This document shows positions 1 through 6,186 of a stretch of 6,186 bases of DNA, piece after piece. Below the pieces are notes generated by a model. That model was not told where the DNA came from and did not search any database. It was given only the letters and a program-made list of their open reading frames with translations. Position numbers and translations under genes: made by a program. This DNA is from Desulfobacula sp. (GTDB lineage: Bacteria; Desulfobacterota; Desulfobacteria; Desulfobacterales; Desulfobacteraceae). The stretch spans positions 1 to 6,186 of the forward strand of contig JAOZRF010000173.1 in the NCBI GenBank assembly GCA_029940245.1, in the 5' to 3' direction. Each line of letters starts with the position of its first letter. Position 1 is the stretch's first letter.

Positions 1-478
1 AATTGCAGATAATCACCCCCTGGGGGAGTTCAGCCATGATAGCGGCCAGCAGGTTTCTTTCTTTTTCAGTCTCCTTTCTGGCAACCAGTATCTGTTCGGT
101 AATATTTTTATTCAGATTTTCAAACATATCTGCAAAATCATTGATAACCGATGATAGGTTTTTGATATCTTTATTCCCGGTGATGTTTAATCGATGGGAG
201 GGATTGGATGAATAAATCATGGAGGCTTCAGCAGATATTTTTTTCAAAGGCTTGATGTAGCTGTGAAATATGATTTGAAGTCCGGTCAACATCACTGCGG
301 CACAGATAAAAAAAACGCCCATAATATATAAAGGATGGTCTTTTTCAATAGAAACAACTACATTTATCTGCTCTTCGTTTAATGCCCCGAAAAAGAAAAA
401 CAAAATACCACCAATGATGATAATTGTTGTAAACAGGGTGAAAAAAGCAAATTCCCAGAATCGGTTGGTGTGTTTCAT
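1..478 (-). CDS. Two-TM, HAMP-like sensor protein, N-terminal part (truncated by window edge)
   Basis: The frame opens at ATG 478-476 and stays open to the window edge, giving 159 residues. An in-frame TAA lies directly before the ATG, so the gene cannot start further upstream. The ribosome-binding site is poor (only a TGGAT-like stretch), unlike its neighbours. Visible parts: TM1 at about residues 8-31, a short external loop (32-49), TM2 at about 50-72, a HAMP-like linker beginning with the Pro of YIKPLKKI (about 72-125), a helical coiled-coil-like stretch (118-145), and then ERNLLAAIMAELPQGVIICN (140-159), which looks like the start of a PAS domain. This architecture is typical of membrane histidine kinases. 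Some proteins with this N-terminus instead carry a cyclase or exonuclease-like output, and that part lies outside the window. It sits downstream of the symporter and microprotein genes and may be co-transcribed or have its own promoter. A role in sensing short-chain acids is only inferred from position. Confidence 0.8.
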   Translation of the reverse strand, partial: MKHTNRFWEFAFFTLFTTIIIIGGILFFFFGALNEEQINVVVSIEKDHPLYIMGVFFICAAVMLTGLQIIFHSYIKPLKKISAEASMIYSSNPSHRLNITGNKDIKNLSSVINDFADMFENLNKNITEQILVARKETEKERNLLAAIMAELPQGVIICN

Positions 479-492
479 TTAATCCAGAGACG

Positions 493-534
493 AGAAGAAT
501 TCTATGATGGAAAGATTCATCATAGAATTCTTCT
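493..534. repeat. Perfect 17-bp inverted repeat (stem-loop) ahead of the sensor gene
   Basis: Arms 493-509 (AGAAGAATTCTATGATG) and 518-534 (CATCATAGAATTCTTCT) are exactly complementary around an 8-base loop (510-517). The stem is AT-rich (5 G/C pairs). It lies 14 bases upstream of the sensor start codon on the minus strand. Read on the plus strand it is followed by a short T-run (534-538), the form of an intrinsic terminator. Read on the minus strand, the direction of all the genes here, it is preceded by an A-run and followed by CGTCTC, so it is not a standard terminator that way. It could be an mRNA 3'-end stabiliser for the symporter/microprotein message, a leader structure of the sensor gene, a weak bidirectional terminator, or a dyad operator. 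Confidence 0.85.
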
Positions 535-562
535 TTTTAAGATTTAATGTTTATTGAATGGG

Positions 563-591
563 GTTATATTATCCCCACCATCCCCAGCCAA
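563..591 (-). promoter_or_regulatory. Candidate sigma-70 promoter for the sensor gene
   Basis: On the minus strand TTGGCT (591-586, 4 of 6 to the -35 consensus) is followed by a 17-base spacer and TATAAC (568-563, 5 of 6 to the -10 consensus). The spacer and -35 fall inside the end of the microprotein gene. If used, transcription would start near 555 and the 17-bp hairpin would lie in the 5' untranslated region of the sensor message. This is only a motif match in a T/G-rich stretch encoding Gly and Trp codons, so it may be chance. Confidence 0.25.
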
Positions 592-655
592 AACTGGCAA
601 TCAAAACGATACTAGCGATAATGGTTACAATTAGATATTTATCTTCTAATGCCAT
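569..655 (-). CDS. 28-residue single-span membrane microprotein, putative symporter accessory subunit
   Basis: ATG at 655-653 and TAA at 571-569 give 28 codons. The start is preceded by GGAGG (667-663) with a 7-base spacer, as good a ribosome-binding site as those of the large genes here. The product begins MALEDKY (acidic/charged cap), continues as an almost unbroken run of Ile, Val, Leu, Ala and Ser (residues about 7-22), and ends in a Gly/Trp-rich tail, GWGWWG. That is one transmembrane helix with an aromatic interface anchor and no cleavable signal peptide. It starts 35 bases after the symporter stop and is almost certainly in the same message. Known precedents for tiny transporter subunits include KdpF with the Kdp ATPase and MetS with the MetP symporter. 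By position and shape it could be an assembly or stability factor of the upstream symporter. That function is inference; I do not recognise a named family with certainty. Confidence 0.75.
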   Translation of the reverse strand: MALEDKYLIVTIIASIVLIASFGWGWWG

Positions 656-662
656 AATATGT

Positions 663-667
663 CCTCC
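663..667 (-). promoter_or_regulatory. Ribosome-binding site of the microprotein gene
   Basis: GGAGG on the minus strand, 7 bases from the ATG at 655. It matters because it is the main evidence that an 87-base frame is a translated gene; nothing else nearby could use it. Confidence 0.8.
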
Positions 668-690
668 GTAAATTGTTTTAGAAAAATAAC

Positions 691-2481
691 CTATGCCATA
701 TTATCTGCTTCTTTGGTTACATCCATGGTCTCGGCATCTGCACGTCTCATCTGTTCATCGGAAGTGGTAGACATCTCAGCTTTAAAGCAAAGCGCCCACA
801 TCATGACAATACCAAAGACCCACCAGACCAGCTGCCATGACCAGATGGCAGGGAAGCCACAGAAGGAAAATGCAGAGTTGCCCCACAGGATACCAGGTCC
901 AAGAGCCATGAAATACCAGACAGGAACAAGAATTTTCAGCCAGGAACGCCATTTTTTACCACTTTCAGACGGTCCATCAATGCTGTCAAGCCATTCCCGG
1001 ACTTCTTTCTGTCGGGCATCGGTTTCAGGTGAATTTTTAAATCCAAGCGCACGGCAACCATATGCCACGGCAAAACCGGCAAAAATGCCCCAGAAAGCCG
1101 TATGCATTGATAAGGGGTATTTCCAGACAAAATAGGTCAGCATATTGACGATAATACCGGCCAGAAGCCCAAGAGCTGCACCAGTGGAAGGAAATTTGAA
1201 TCCCCAGTGAACGCCGACCAGCATGAGGTACATAATGGTTCCAAAGGTGGTTGCAAACCCGCCGATCATAACAATGGCATCAGATGAGGTCAGGCTGACC
1301 ACAACCGCGGCCAATGTCAAAAGTGTGGCCATAACACGGTTGGTCCAGATTTGCTCATTATGGGAACCGCCCTGTTTTCTGACATATCTCCACCAGACAT
1401 CTCTCTGGATGATGGTACCACCCGTTCCGATATAAGGCGCGGCTGTGGAGTGAATGGCAGCAATGGCACCAAGAAAAACAAGACCCAGCACAGGTCCGGG
1501 TAAGAATTGTGTCATCAGTTTTGGTACAACATCACCATTGTTGGCGATGACCATTACTCCGCTCACCTCGAGTATCTTAGCACCCATTCCCTGGAAAGCT
1601 GAACCAAAAAACAAACAGACGCCGACAACAAAGGTTGACATAAAAACCTGTTGCCATGCCAATGGCTTTGGAGATTTGATGCCAAAGTTCCACAGAATAA
1701 AAGCAGGAGATGACTGAATACCCATAAGCGCAAACATATAGGTTAAGACCATCACCGCAGTCCACCCTCCGCCGATTCCCCAGTGGATAAGTCCTGGAAC
1801 GTGCGAGTACTTTGGATCAAGAGCCGCTAAAGATTTTGACATGCCGGACCATCCGCCAATGGCGTCCGAGGTGACTACATAAAATCCCAACAACGCAATA
1901 CCGGTAACCAGGAGTATGAATTGGAGAACACCGACCCAGGTACTTGCTTTAAGACCACCCGTGACCACATAAAACCATACAATAGAGGCCATGAAAACAA
2001 GGCCGATGGTTGTTGGGACGCCGGCCACCCAGAAAAACAGCTTTGATGCTGCAATCAGCTGGATGCCTGAATAAAATATTGAATATAAAAGTGCTGCAAG
2101 AACCGTCAGCCAGCGAACGAGTTCATTATTATAGTAATAGGCGAACATATCACCAGGGGTGATAAAGCCATAGCGTTTACCCATGAGCCAGTTTCTTTTG
2201 GCAAAAAACGCTCCGGTAATGGGAATGGTCAAGACATAGAACGAGGCAAATGCATATACCAGTCCCACCTTCCAGATCAAACCAGGATGTCCGACAAATG
2301 TCCAGCCGGAAAAAGAGGCGGCCGTGGCCGCCATCAAAAATGCGATAAAGGGGATGGAACGTCCTGCAATTCCATAGCCTGATGCGGTTTTTTCGCTGAA
2401 AAAGCCTTTTAAGCCCCACCAGAAACAATAAATAATGTATATTATCAACAACCCCCAAACCCACATAACCTTTGAATCCAT
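691..2481 (-). CDS. Sodium:solute symporter (SSS family), probable acetate/propionate uptake
   Basis: The product is a 596-residue inner-membrane protein. The start ATG (2481-2479) has AGGAGG upstream (GGAGG at 2495-2491, spacer 9). The first helix (about 7-26) is followed by the loop/TM stretch YGIAGRSIPF (36-45) and GWTFVGHPGLIW (59-70). These are characteristic of a subgroup of SSS symporters (TC 2.A.21, LeuT fold). AAIHSTAAP (341-349) matches the TM8 segment where SSS proteins place the Ser/Thr pair of the Na2 sodium site; S345 and T346 are the candidate ligands. About 14 hydrophobic segments are visible. After the core there is a polar loop (about 481-512), two further helices (about 513-534 and 543-566), and a charged 30-residue C-terminal tail. 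Location downstream of acs and prpE suggests monocarboxylate/Na+ symport. Substrate is inferred from neighbours; amino-acid or other carboxylate transport cannot be excluded from sequence alone. Confidence 0.93.
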   Translation of the reverse strand: MDSKVMWVWGLLIIYIIYCFWWGLKGFFSEKTASGYGIAGRSIPFIAFLMAATAASFSGWTFVGHPGLIWKVGLVYAFASFYVLTIPITGAFFAKRNWLMGKRYGFITPGDMFAYYYNNELVRWLTVLAALLYSIFYSGIQLIAASKLFFWVAGVPTTIGLVFMASIVWFYVVTGGLKASTWVGVLQFILLVTGIALLGFYVVTSDAIGGWSGMSKSLAALDPKYSHVPGLIHWGIGGGWTAVMVLTYMFALMGIQSSPAFILWNFGIKSPKPLAWQQVFMSTFVVGVCLFFGSAFQGMGAKILEVSGVMVIANNGDVVPKLMTQFLPGPVLGLVFLGAIAAIHSTAAPYIGTGGTIIQRDVWWRYVRKQGGSHNEQIWTNRVMATLLTLAAVVVSLTSSDAIVMIGGFATTFGTIMYLMLVGVHWGFKFPSTGAALGLLAGIIVNMLTYFVWKYPLSMHTAFWGIFAGFAVAYGCRALGFKNSPETDARQKEVREWLDSIDGPSESGKKWRSWLKILVPVWYFMALGPGILWGNSAFSFCGFPAIWSWQLVWWVFGIVMMWALCFKAEMSTTSDEQMRRADAETMDVTKEADNMA

Positions 2482-2533
2482 AGTAAATTTCCTCCTGTGT
2501 CATAAGTTCTTTTGAGTTGATCGGATCACTTCA

Positions 2534-2560
2534 TGATTATCAGTTCCATACGGATAATCA
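2534..2560. repeat. 8-bp inverted repeat in the symporter leader
   Basis: On the minus strand TGATTATC (2560-2553) and GATAATCA (2541-2534) are complementary around an 11-base loop. A second short dyad, TGATCGGATCA (plus strand 2518-2528), lies next to it. Either could be a small RNA hairpin close to the ribosome-binding sites or a DNA-binding dyad. Both are short and AT-rich, and no T-run follows, so a terminator is unlikely. Confidence 0.45.
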
Positions 2561-2584
2561 GGGCATACCACACCACCTCCTTTT
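2558..2584 (-). other. Orphan strong ribosome-binding site followed by ATG CCC TGA
   Basis: Within the 150-base gap between prpE and the symporter gene the minus strand carries AAAAGGAGG (2584-2576). At 9 bases, the same spacing as for the symporter, comes ATG (2566-2564), but the frame is only Met-Pro-stop (TGA 2560-2558). Two other frames open at GTG codons nearby. One from 2576 or 2573 encodes a hydrophobic peptide of about 15 residues ending at 2526. One from 2571 runs 23 codons to TGA 2502-2500, ending 4 bases before the symporter's GGAGG. A leader peptide or minigene that couples to symporter translation is possible. A degenerated small gene, or simply a purine-rich stretch, is equally possible. 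Confidence 0.4.
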
Positions 2585-2595
2585 CAGTGAATTAT

Positions 2596-2626
2596 TTTAT
2601 ATGTTACGTGCTCCTTTATTTGTAAA
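2596..2626 (-). promoter_or_regulatory. Candidate promoter upstream of the symporter gene
   Basis: Minus-strand TTTACA (2626-2621, 5 of 6 to the -35 consensus) and TATAAA (2601-2596, 5 of 6 to the -10 consensus) are separated by 19 bases, longer than the ideal 17. It starts directly after the prpE stop codon. If real it would allow the symporter and microprotein to be made separately from the ligases, with a leader of about 100 bases. An additional purine-rich AAAGGAG (2617-2611) sits in the spacer with no start codon after it. Motif match only. Confidence 0.3.
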
Positions 2627-2631
2627 AAATA

Positions 2632-4533
2632 TCAGGCCTTGTTGCCATAACCGATTTTCCCAAGGGAATCTTCGATTTCATCCAGGCAGGAGTAATCATC
2701 TATGGTAGCCGGGACCTTATACTCTTTTTTGTCTGCAATGGACCGCATGGTTCCTCTCAAAATTTTTCCGGACCGGGTCTTGGGCAGCCGTTTGACAATG
2801 GTTGCGGTTTTAAACGCAGCAACGGGTCCGATCTTGTCTCTGACCAGGGCAATAACTTCTTTGACCACCTCAGCCGGATCTTTTTGTACTCCCGCGTTTA
2901 ATACCATCATTCCCAGAGGGATCTGTCCTTTGAGCGAGTCCTCAACACCCATGACCGCACACTCGGCAACATCCGGGTGTCCTGCAATGACTTCTTCCAT
3001 GCCGCCCGTGGACAGCCTGTGGCCGGCCACATTGATAATATCGTCTGTTCTGGCCATGACATAGACATACCCGTCTTCATCAATAAATCCTGCATCAGCC
3101 GTTTCATAGTATCCGGGAAACACGCTCAGATAGGAATCAATATATCTTTGATCATTCTGCCAGAGGGTGGGCAATGTTCCCGGAGGCAGCGGCAGCCTGG
3201 CCACGATGGCACCGATTTCGCCTGCACTGATGGGCTGCCCGTCATCTCCCAGCACGGCCATGTTCCATCCTGGAGCCGGTTTCGTGGGTGATCCGGGTTT
3301 GACGTCAAATTTATGAAGTCCCACGCAATTTGCGGCAATGGCCCAGCCCGTTTCTGTCTGCCACCAGTGGTCAATGACCGGTACTTTGAGGGCATTCTCT
3401 GCCCAGGACAAGGTATCAGGATCCAGTCTTTCTCCTGCCAGAAACAGATATTTAAAGCAGGACAGGTCAAAATCCTTCATCAATTGAGCCTTTGGATCTT
3501 CCCGTTTAATGGCCCTGAATGCAGTGGGAGCCGTAAAAAGGGTTTTTACCTTGTGCTGGGAGATGATTCTCCAGAATGCCGAGGCATCCGGGGTGCCAAC
3601 AGGCTTGCCTTCAAAAAGAATGGTGGTACACCCTTTAAAAAGAGGGCCGTAGACAATATAAGAATGGCCTACGACCCATCCGATATCAGAGGCTGCCCAG
3701 TATACGTCACCTTTTTCAACACCATAAATGGCGCTCATGGTCCACTTTAACGCCACCATGTGTCCGCCGTTATCCCTTACAACCCCTTTGGGCTGTCCAG
3801 TTGTGCCGGATGTATAAAGGATGTACAAAGGATCAGTGGCTTTAACAGGAACACAATCCCGGGGAACAGCCACGGCCATTTCATCATCCCAGTCAAAATC
3901 CCGGCCGTCTTTCATCGTAGCTCTGGCCTGGGGTCTTTGCAGAATAATACAGGAACCCGGTTTGGTATCAGACAATTCAATGGCCTTGTCTAAAAGCGGC
4001 TTGTATTCAATGACCTTTTTCACCTCAATACCACAGGACGCGGATACAATCACTTTGGGTTTGGCATCGTTAATACGGGTGGCAAGTTCATTGGCGGCAA
4101 ACCCGCCGAATACAACTGAGTGGACGGCACCGATCCTGGCACAGGCCAGCATTGCAAAAACAGCTTCCGGGATCATGGGCATGTAAATAATAACCCTGTC
4201 CCCTTTGGCCACTCCTTTTGATGCTAAAACCCCGGCAAATCCTGCAACCCGGGTCTGTAGTTCAGAATAGGTGTACTTTTTGATGGTATCAGTTACAGGA
4301 CTGTCATAGATAATGGCATCCTGATCTCCCAGCCCATTATCCACATGAAAATCAACGGCATTATAGCAGGTGTTTGTTTCTCCACCTGTAAACCATCTGT
4401 AAAACGGCTTGTTTGAATCATCCAGAACCTTATTCCATTTTTTATACCAGTGGCACTCTTCAGCAATCGGTCCCCAGAATCCGTCGGGATCATTTATGGA
4501 TTGTTCATAGGCTTTGTCATACAAATTGGACAT
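2632..4533 (-). CDS. prpE: Propionyl-CoA synthetase (PrpE/ACSS3-type AMP-forming acyl-CoA ligase)
   Basis: This 633-residue cytoplasmic enzyme activates propionate (and probably acetate less well) with ATP and CoA to acyl-CoA, AMP and PPi through an acyl-adenylate. ANL-superfamily motifs appear in order: ATP-loop YTSGTTGQPKG (240-250), GWVVGHSY (285-292), AGERLDP (366-372), WWQTETG (390-396), hinge RTDD (495-498) followed by NVAGHRLSTG (501-510), and PKTRSGK (584-590). K590 is the adenylation lysine that protein acetylation controls in Acs. The C-terminal part (LPLPPGTLPTLW, FPGYYETADAG, HRLSTGGMEEV) matches the ACSS3/PrpE branch rather than Acs. At the positions of the Salmonella Acs acetate pocket (V310, T311, V386, W414) it has V287, V288, A366 and W391; the Val-to-Ala change enlarges the pocket. 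The start is ATG 4533; an in-frame TTG at 4548 overlaps the ribosome-binding site and is unlikely. It begins 36 bases after the acs stop, so the two are probably one operon. Confidence 0.93.
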   Translation of the reverse strand: MSNLYDKAYEQSINDPDGFWGPIAEECHWYKKWNKVLDDSNKPFYRWFTGGETNTCYNAVDFHVDNGLGDQDAIIYDSPVTDTIKKYTYSELQTRVAGFAGVLASKGVAKGDRVIIYMPMIPEAVFAMLACARIGAVHSVVFGGFAANELATRINDAKPKVIVSASCGIEVKKVIEYKPLLDKAIELSDTKPGSCIILQRPQARATMKDGRDFDWDDEMAVAVPRDCVPVKATDPLYILYTSGTTGQPKGVVRDNGGHMVALKWTMSAIYGVEKGDVYWAASDIGWVVGHSYIVYGPLFKGCTTILFEGKPVGTPDASAFWRIISQHKVKTLFTAPTAFRAIKREDPKAQLMKDFDLSCFKYLFLAGERLDPDTLSWAENALKVPVIDHWWQTETGWAIAANCVGLHKFDVKPGSPTKPAPGWNMAVLGDDGQPISAGEIGAIVARLPLPPGTLPTLWQNDQRYIDSYLSVFPGYYETADAGFIDEDGYVYVMARTDDIINVAGHRLSTGGMEEVIAGHPDVAECAVMGVEDSLKGQIPLGMMVLNAGVQKDPAEVVKEVIALVRDKIGPVAAFKTATIVKRLPKTRSGKILRGTMRSIADKKEYKVPATIDDYSCLDEIEDSLGKIGYGNKA

Positions 4534-4541
4534 AGAAATAA

Positions 4542-4546
4542 CCTCC
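4542..4546 (-). promoter_or_regulatory. Ribosome-binding site fixing the prpE start
   Basis: GGAGG on the minus strand, 8 bases from ATG 4533-4531. It overlaps the possible upstream TTG codon at 4548, which rules that start out in practice. It abuts a perfect AT palindrome, CAAAAATTTTTG (4546-4557), that might modestly affect access to the site. Confidence 0.85.
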
Positions 4547-4569
4547 AAAAATTTTTGCAGGTAAATAGT

Positions 4570-6186
4570 TTATTTTTCAACCATGTTCTTGATTTCTTCA
4601 ACAACTTCAGGATTTGCAAGTGTCATTACATTCCCCACATCCCCTTTATTGGAGATAGCACCCAATACCCTTCTCATGATTTTCCCGGACCGGGTCTTGG
4701 GCATATCAGGCACCAGCCATACTTTTCTGGGTTTGGCAATTCTTCCGATCTGCTCACATATCTTATCGGAAATCTTCTTTGCCAGTTCATCACTTGCCGG
4801 AATACCGGGTTTAAGCGCAATATACAGGTCAGGCTCCTTGCCTTTGATTTCATGGGCAACGGGTACTACTGCGGATTCTGCAACTTCTTCTACAAGCAGG
4901 GCGGCAGACTCAATTTCTTTTGTTCCCAGACGGTGTCCTGACACATTAATAACATCATCAATTCTGCCGAGGATTCTGTAGTAGCCGTCTTCGGACATGG
5001 TCGCGGCATCACCCGTCAGGTATGGCCAGTCTCTCCAGTCCTTGCTGTCGGGTTTTGTATTATATTTTGCAAAATAAGTATCAACAAATCTATCCCGGTC
5101 CCCCCAGATGGTCTGGAACATTCCAGGCCAGGGATTCTGGATACAGATATTCCCTGCAATTCCGGGTTTTGCAACTTCATGGCCATCCTCGTCAAAGATA
5201 ATCGGATGGATACCGGGAACACCAGGGCCTGCGCTGCCCGGTTTCATGGGTTTGAGAGCGGGTGCGGTACTACATAGGAATCCTCCGTTCTCTGTCTGCC
5301 AATAGGTATCCACAATAATGGCTTCTCCTTTGCCTACGGCAGATTCATACCATTTCCATACGGCCGGTTCGATGGGCTCACCCACGGTTGTCATGTGTTT
5401 AAAATGATAGTCATATTTGGCGGGTTCGTCGGGCCCGAGTTTTCTTAAGGCCCTGATGGCAGTAGGTGCGGTATGGAAAATATTGACATCAAGATCCTGG
5501 GCAATTCTCCAGGATCGACCCGCATCCGGATAGGTGGGGACCCCTTCAAAAATAACAGAAGATGCACACAGGGCAAGGGGGCCGTAAACAATGAATGAAT
5601 GGCCCGTGATCCAGCCAATGTCTGCCATGCACCAGTAAACATCCTCGGGATGAATATCCTGAATGTATTTTGACATGGCCGTGACATAGGCAAGATAACC
5701 GCCTGTGCTGTGCTGGCAGCCTTTTGGTTTACCCGTGGTACCACTGGTGTACATTAAAAACAGCGGATCTTCGCTCAACATCTGTTCAGGTTCGATCCTG
5801 GCACCATAATGGTCTTTTAATTTTTCATTGACAAAAATATCTCTTCCCTCAACCATTGGTGTGTCTGAAGAATATTTACCCGGATATCTCTGCCATACAA
5901 GAACAGTATCGACTACCTGCCCCTGGTCTGCGGCTATTCTAACAGCCTCATCCGCATTGACTTTATGGTTAAGAAGTTTTCCACTTCTATAATATGCATC
6001 CATGACAATCAAAACCCTGGACTGGGAATCAACAATTCTGTCTGCACTGGCACTGGGTGCAAACCCGCCGAAAACAACAGAATGAATAACACCCAGTCTT
6101 GCGCAGGCCAGCATGGTAATGGGAAGCTCTGCCGACATGGGCATATGGATGGTAACCCTGTCACCTCTTTTGAGTTTTGCAGTATC
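4570..6186 (-). CDS. acs: Acetyl-CoA synthetase (AMP-forming), N-terminus cut by window edge
   Basis: The frame is open from the window edge to TAA 4572-4570, giving 538 residues. Acs is normally about 650, so roughly the first 110 are missing. It makes acetyl-CoA from acetate, ATP and CoA in the cytoplasm. Visible motifs (numbered from the first residue seen): YTSGTTGKPKG (146-156), GWITGHSF (191-198), TVGEP (267-271), TYWQTENGG (294-302), hinge GRIDDVINVSGHRLGT (407-422) and PKTRSGK (496-502) with K502 as the adenylation lysine. The acetate-pocket positions are I193, T194, V268 and W296, the Ile-Thr-Val-Trp set of acetate-specific Acs. The usual WQTETGG is WQTENGG here. It is the first gene of the visible cluster; its promoter and start lie outside. 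The ATG at 6144 is internal, because the preceding 14 codons (DTAKLKRGDRVTIH) are conserved Acs sequence. Confidence 0.96.
   Translation of the reverse strand, partial: DTAKLKRGDRVTIHMPMSAELPITMLACARLGVIHSVVFGGFAPSASADRIVDSQSRVLIVMDAYYRSGKLLNHKVNADEAVRIAADQGQVVDTVLVWQRYPGKYSSDTPMVEGRDIFVNEKLKDHYGARIEPEQMLSEDPLFLMYTSGTTGKPKGCQHSTGGYLAYVTAMSKYIQDIHPEDVYWCMADIGWITGHSFIVYGPLALCASSVIFEGVPTYPDAGRSWRIAQDLDVNIFHTAPTAIRALRKLGPDEPAKYDYHFKHMTTVGEPIEPAVWKWYESAVGKGEAIIVDTYWQTENGGFLCSTAPALKPMKPGSAGPGVPGIHPIIFDEDGHEVAKPGIAGNICIQNPWPGMFQTIWGDRDRFVDTYFAKYNTKPDSKDWRDWPYLTGDAATMSEDGYYRILGRIDDVINVSGHRLGTKEIESAALLVEEVAESAVVPVAHEIKGKEPDLYIALKPGIPASDELAKKISDKICEQIGRIAKPRKVWLVPDMPKTRSGKIMRRVLGAISNKGDVGNVMTLANPEVVEEIKNMVEK

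Noticed and set aside
553..582. TGGGG/CCCCA hairpin across the microprotein stop codon as a terminator
   Set aside because: It has only five strong pairs (seven with G-T wobble) and no T-run after it on the minus strand.
659..1135. 158-codon open frame on the plus strand
   Set aside because: It lies antisense to the C-terminal half of the symporter gene, has no good ribosome-binding site, and its product has no recognisable domain.
2177..2503. 108-codon minus-strand frame starting just before the symporter ATG
   Set aside because: It overlaps the first helices of the symporter in another frame. The GGAGG lies inside it and properly serves the symporter ATG at 2481.
3313..3750. 145-codon plus-strand frame
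   Set aside because: It is fully antisense to the conserved core of prpE, and similar frames occur throughout such genes by codon bias.
4534..4548. TTG start giving five extra residues on PrpE
   Set aside because: The TTG overlaps the ribosome-binding site used by ATG 4533, and nothing lies upstream at a proper distance to serve it.
4546..4557. CAAAAATTTTTG palindrome between acs and prpE as a terminator
   Set aside because: It is a loop-less AT palindrome, too weak to terminate, and adjoins a ribosome-binding site in a 36-base intergenic gap typical of an operon.
4450..4941. 163-codon plus-strand frame spanning the acs-prpE junction
   Set aside because: It is antisense to the conserved C-terminus of Acs and the N-terminus of PrpE; the composition looks like a reverse-strand shadow.

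Overview
The window reads as one block of minus-strand genes from a Gram-negative anaerobe. My best guess is a complete-oxidising sulfate reducer of the Desulfobacteraceae type. That guess rests on the pairing of an acetyl-CoA synthetase and a propionyl-CoA synthetase with a sodium:solute symporter, on strong GGAGG ribosome-binding sites, and on moderate G+C. No rRNA or other marker gene is present, so the taxon is inference.

Layout in the direction of transcription, from high to low coordinates. (1) 6186-4570: acetyl-CoA synthetase (acs), missing its N-terminus at the window edge. (2) 4533-2632: a complete propionyl-CoA synthetase (prpE/ACSS3 type). (3) 2631-2482: a 150-base leader with a possible promoter, a strong ribosome-binding site that serves no annotated gene, and a small inverted repeat. 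(4) 2481-691: a 596-residue symporter of the SSS family. (5) 655-569: a 28-codon membrane microprotein with its own strong ribosome-binding site. (6) 568-479: a short gap holding a perfect 17-bp inverted repeat and a possible promoter. (7) 478-1: the N-terminus of a two-TM, HAMP-like signalling protein that runs off the window.

Proposed cooperation: the symporter brings in a short-chain monocarboxylate (acetate and/or propionate) with sodium. The microprotein may be its accessory subunit. The two AMP-forming ligases turn acetate and propionate into acyl-CoA for oxidation or assimilation. The acyl-pocket residues of the two ligases differ in the way expected for acetate versus propionate. The truncated sensor at the end may be regulatory, but its output domain is not visible.

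The most novel-looking element is the 28-residue microprotein. The leader of the symporter gene and the hairpin ahead of the sensor gene are secondary points of interest. All other open frames, on the plus strand and in alternative minus frames, overlap well-recognised genes and were treated as shadows.
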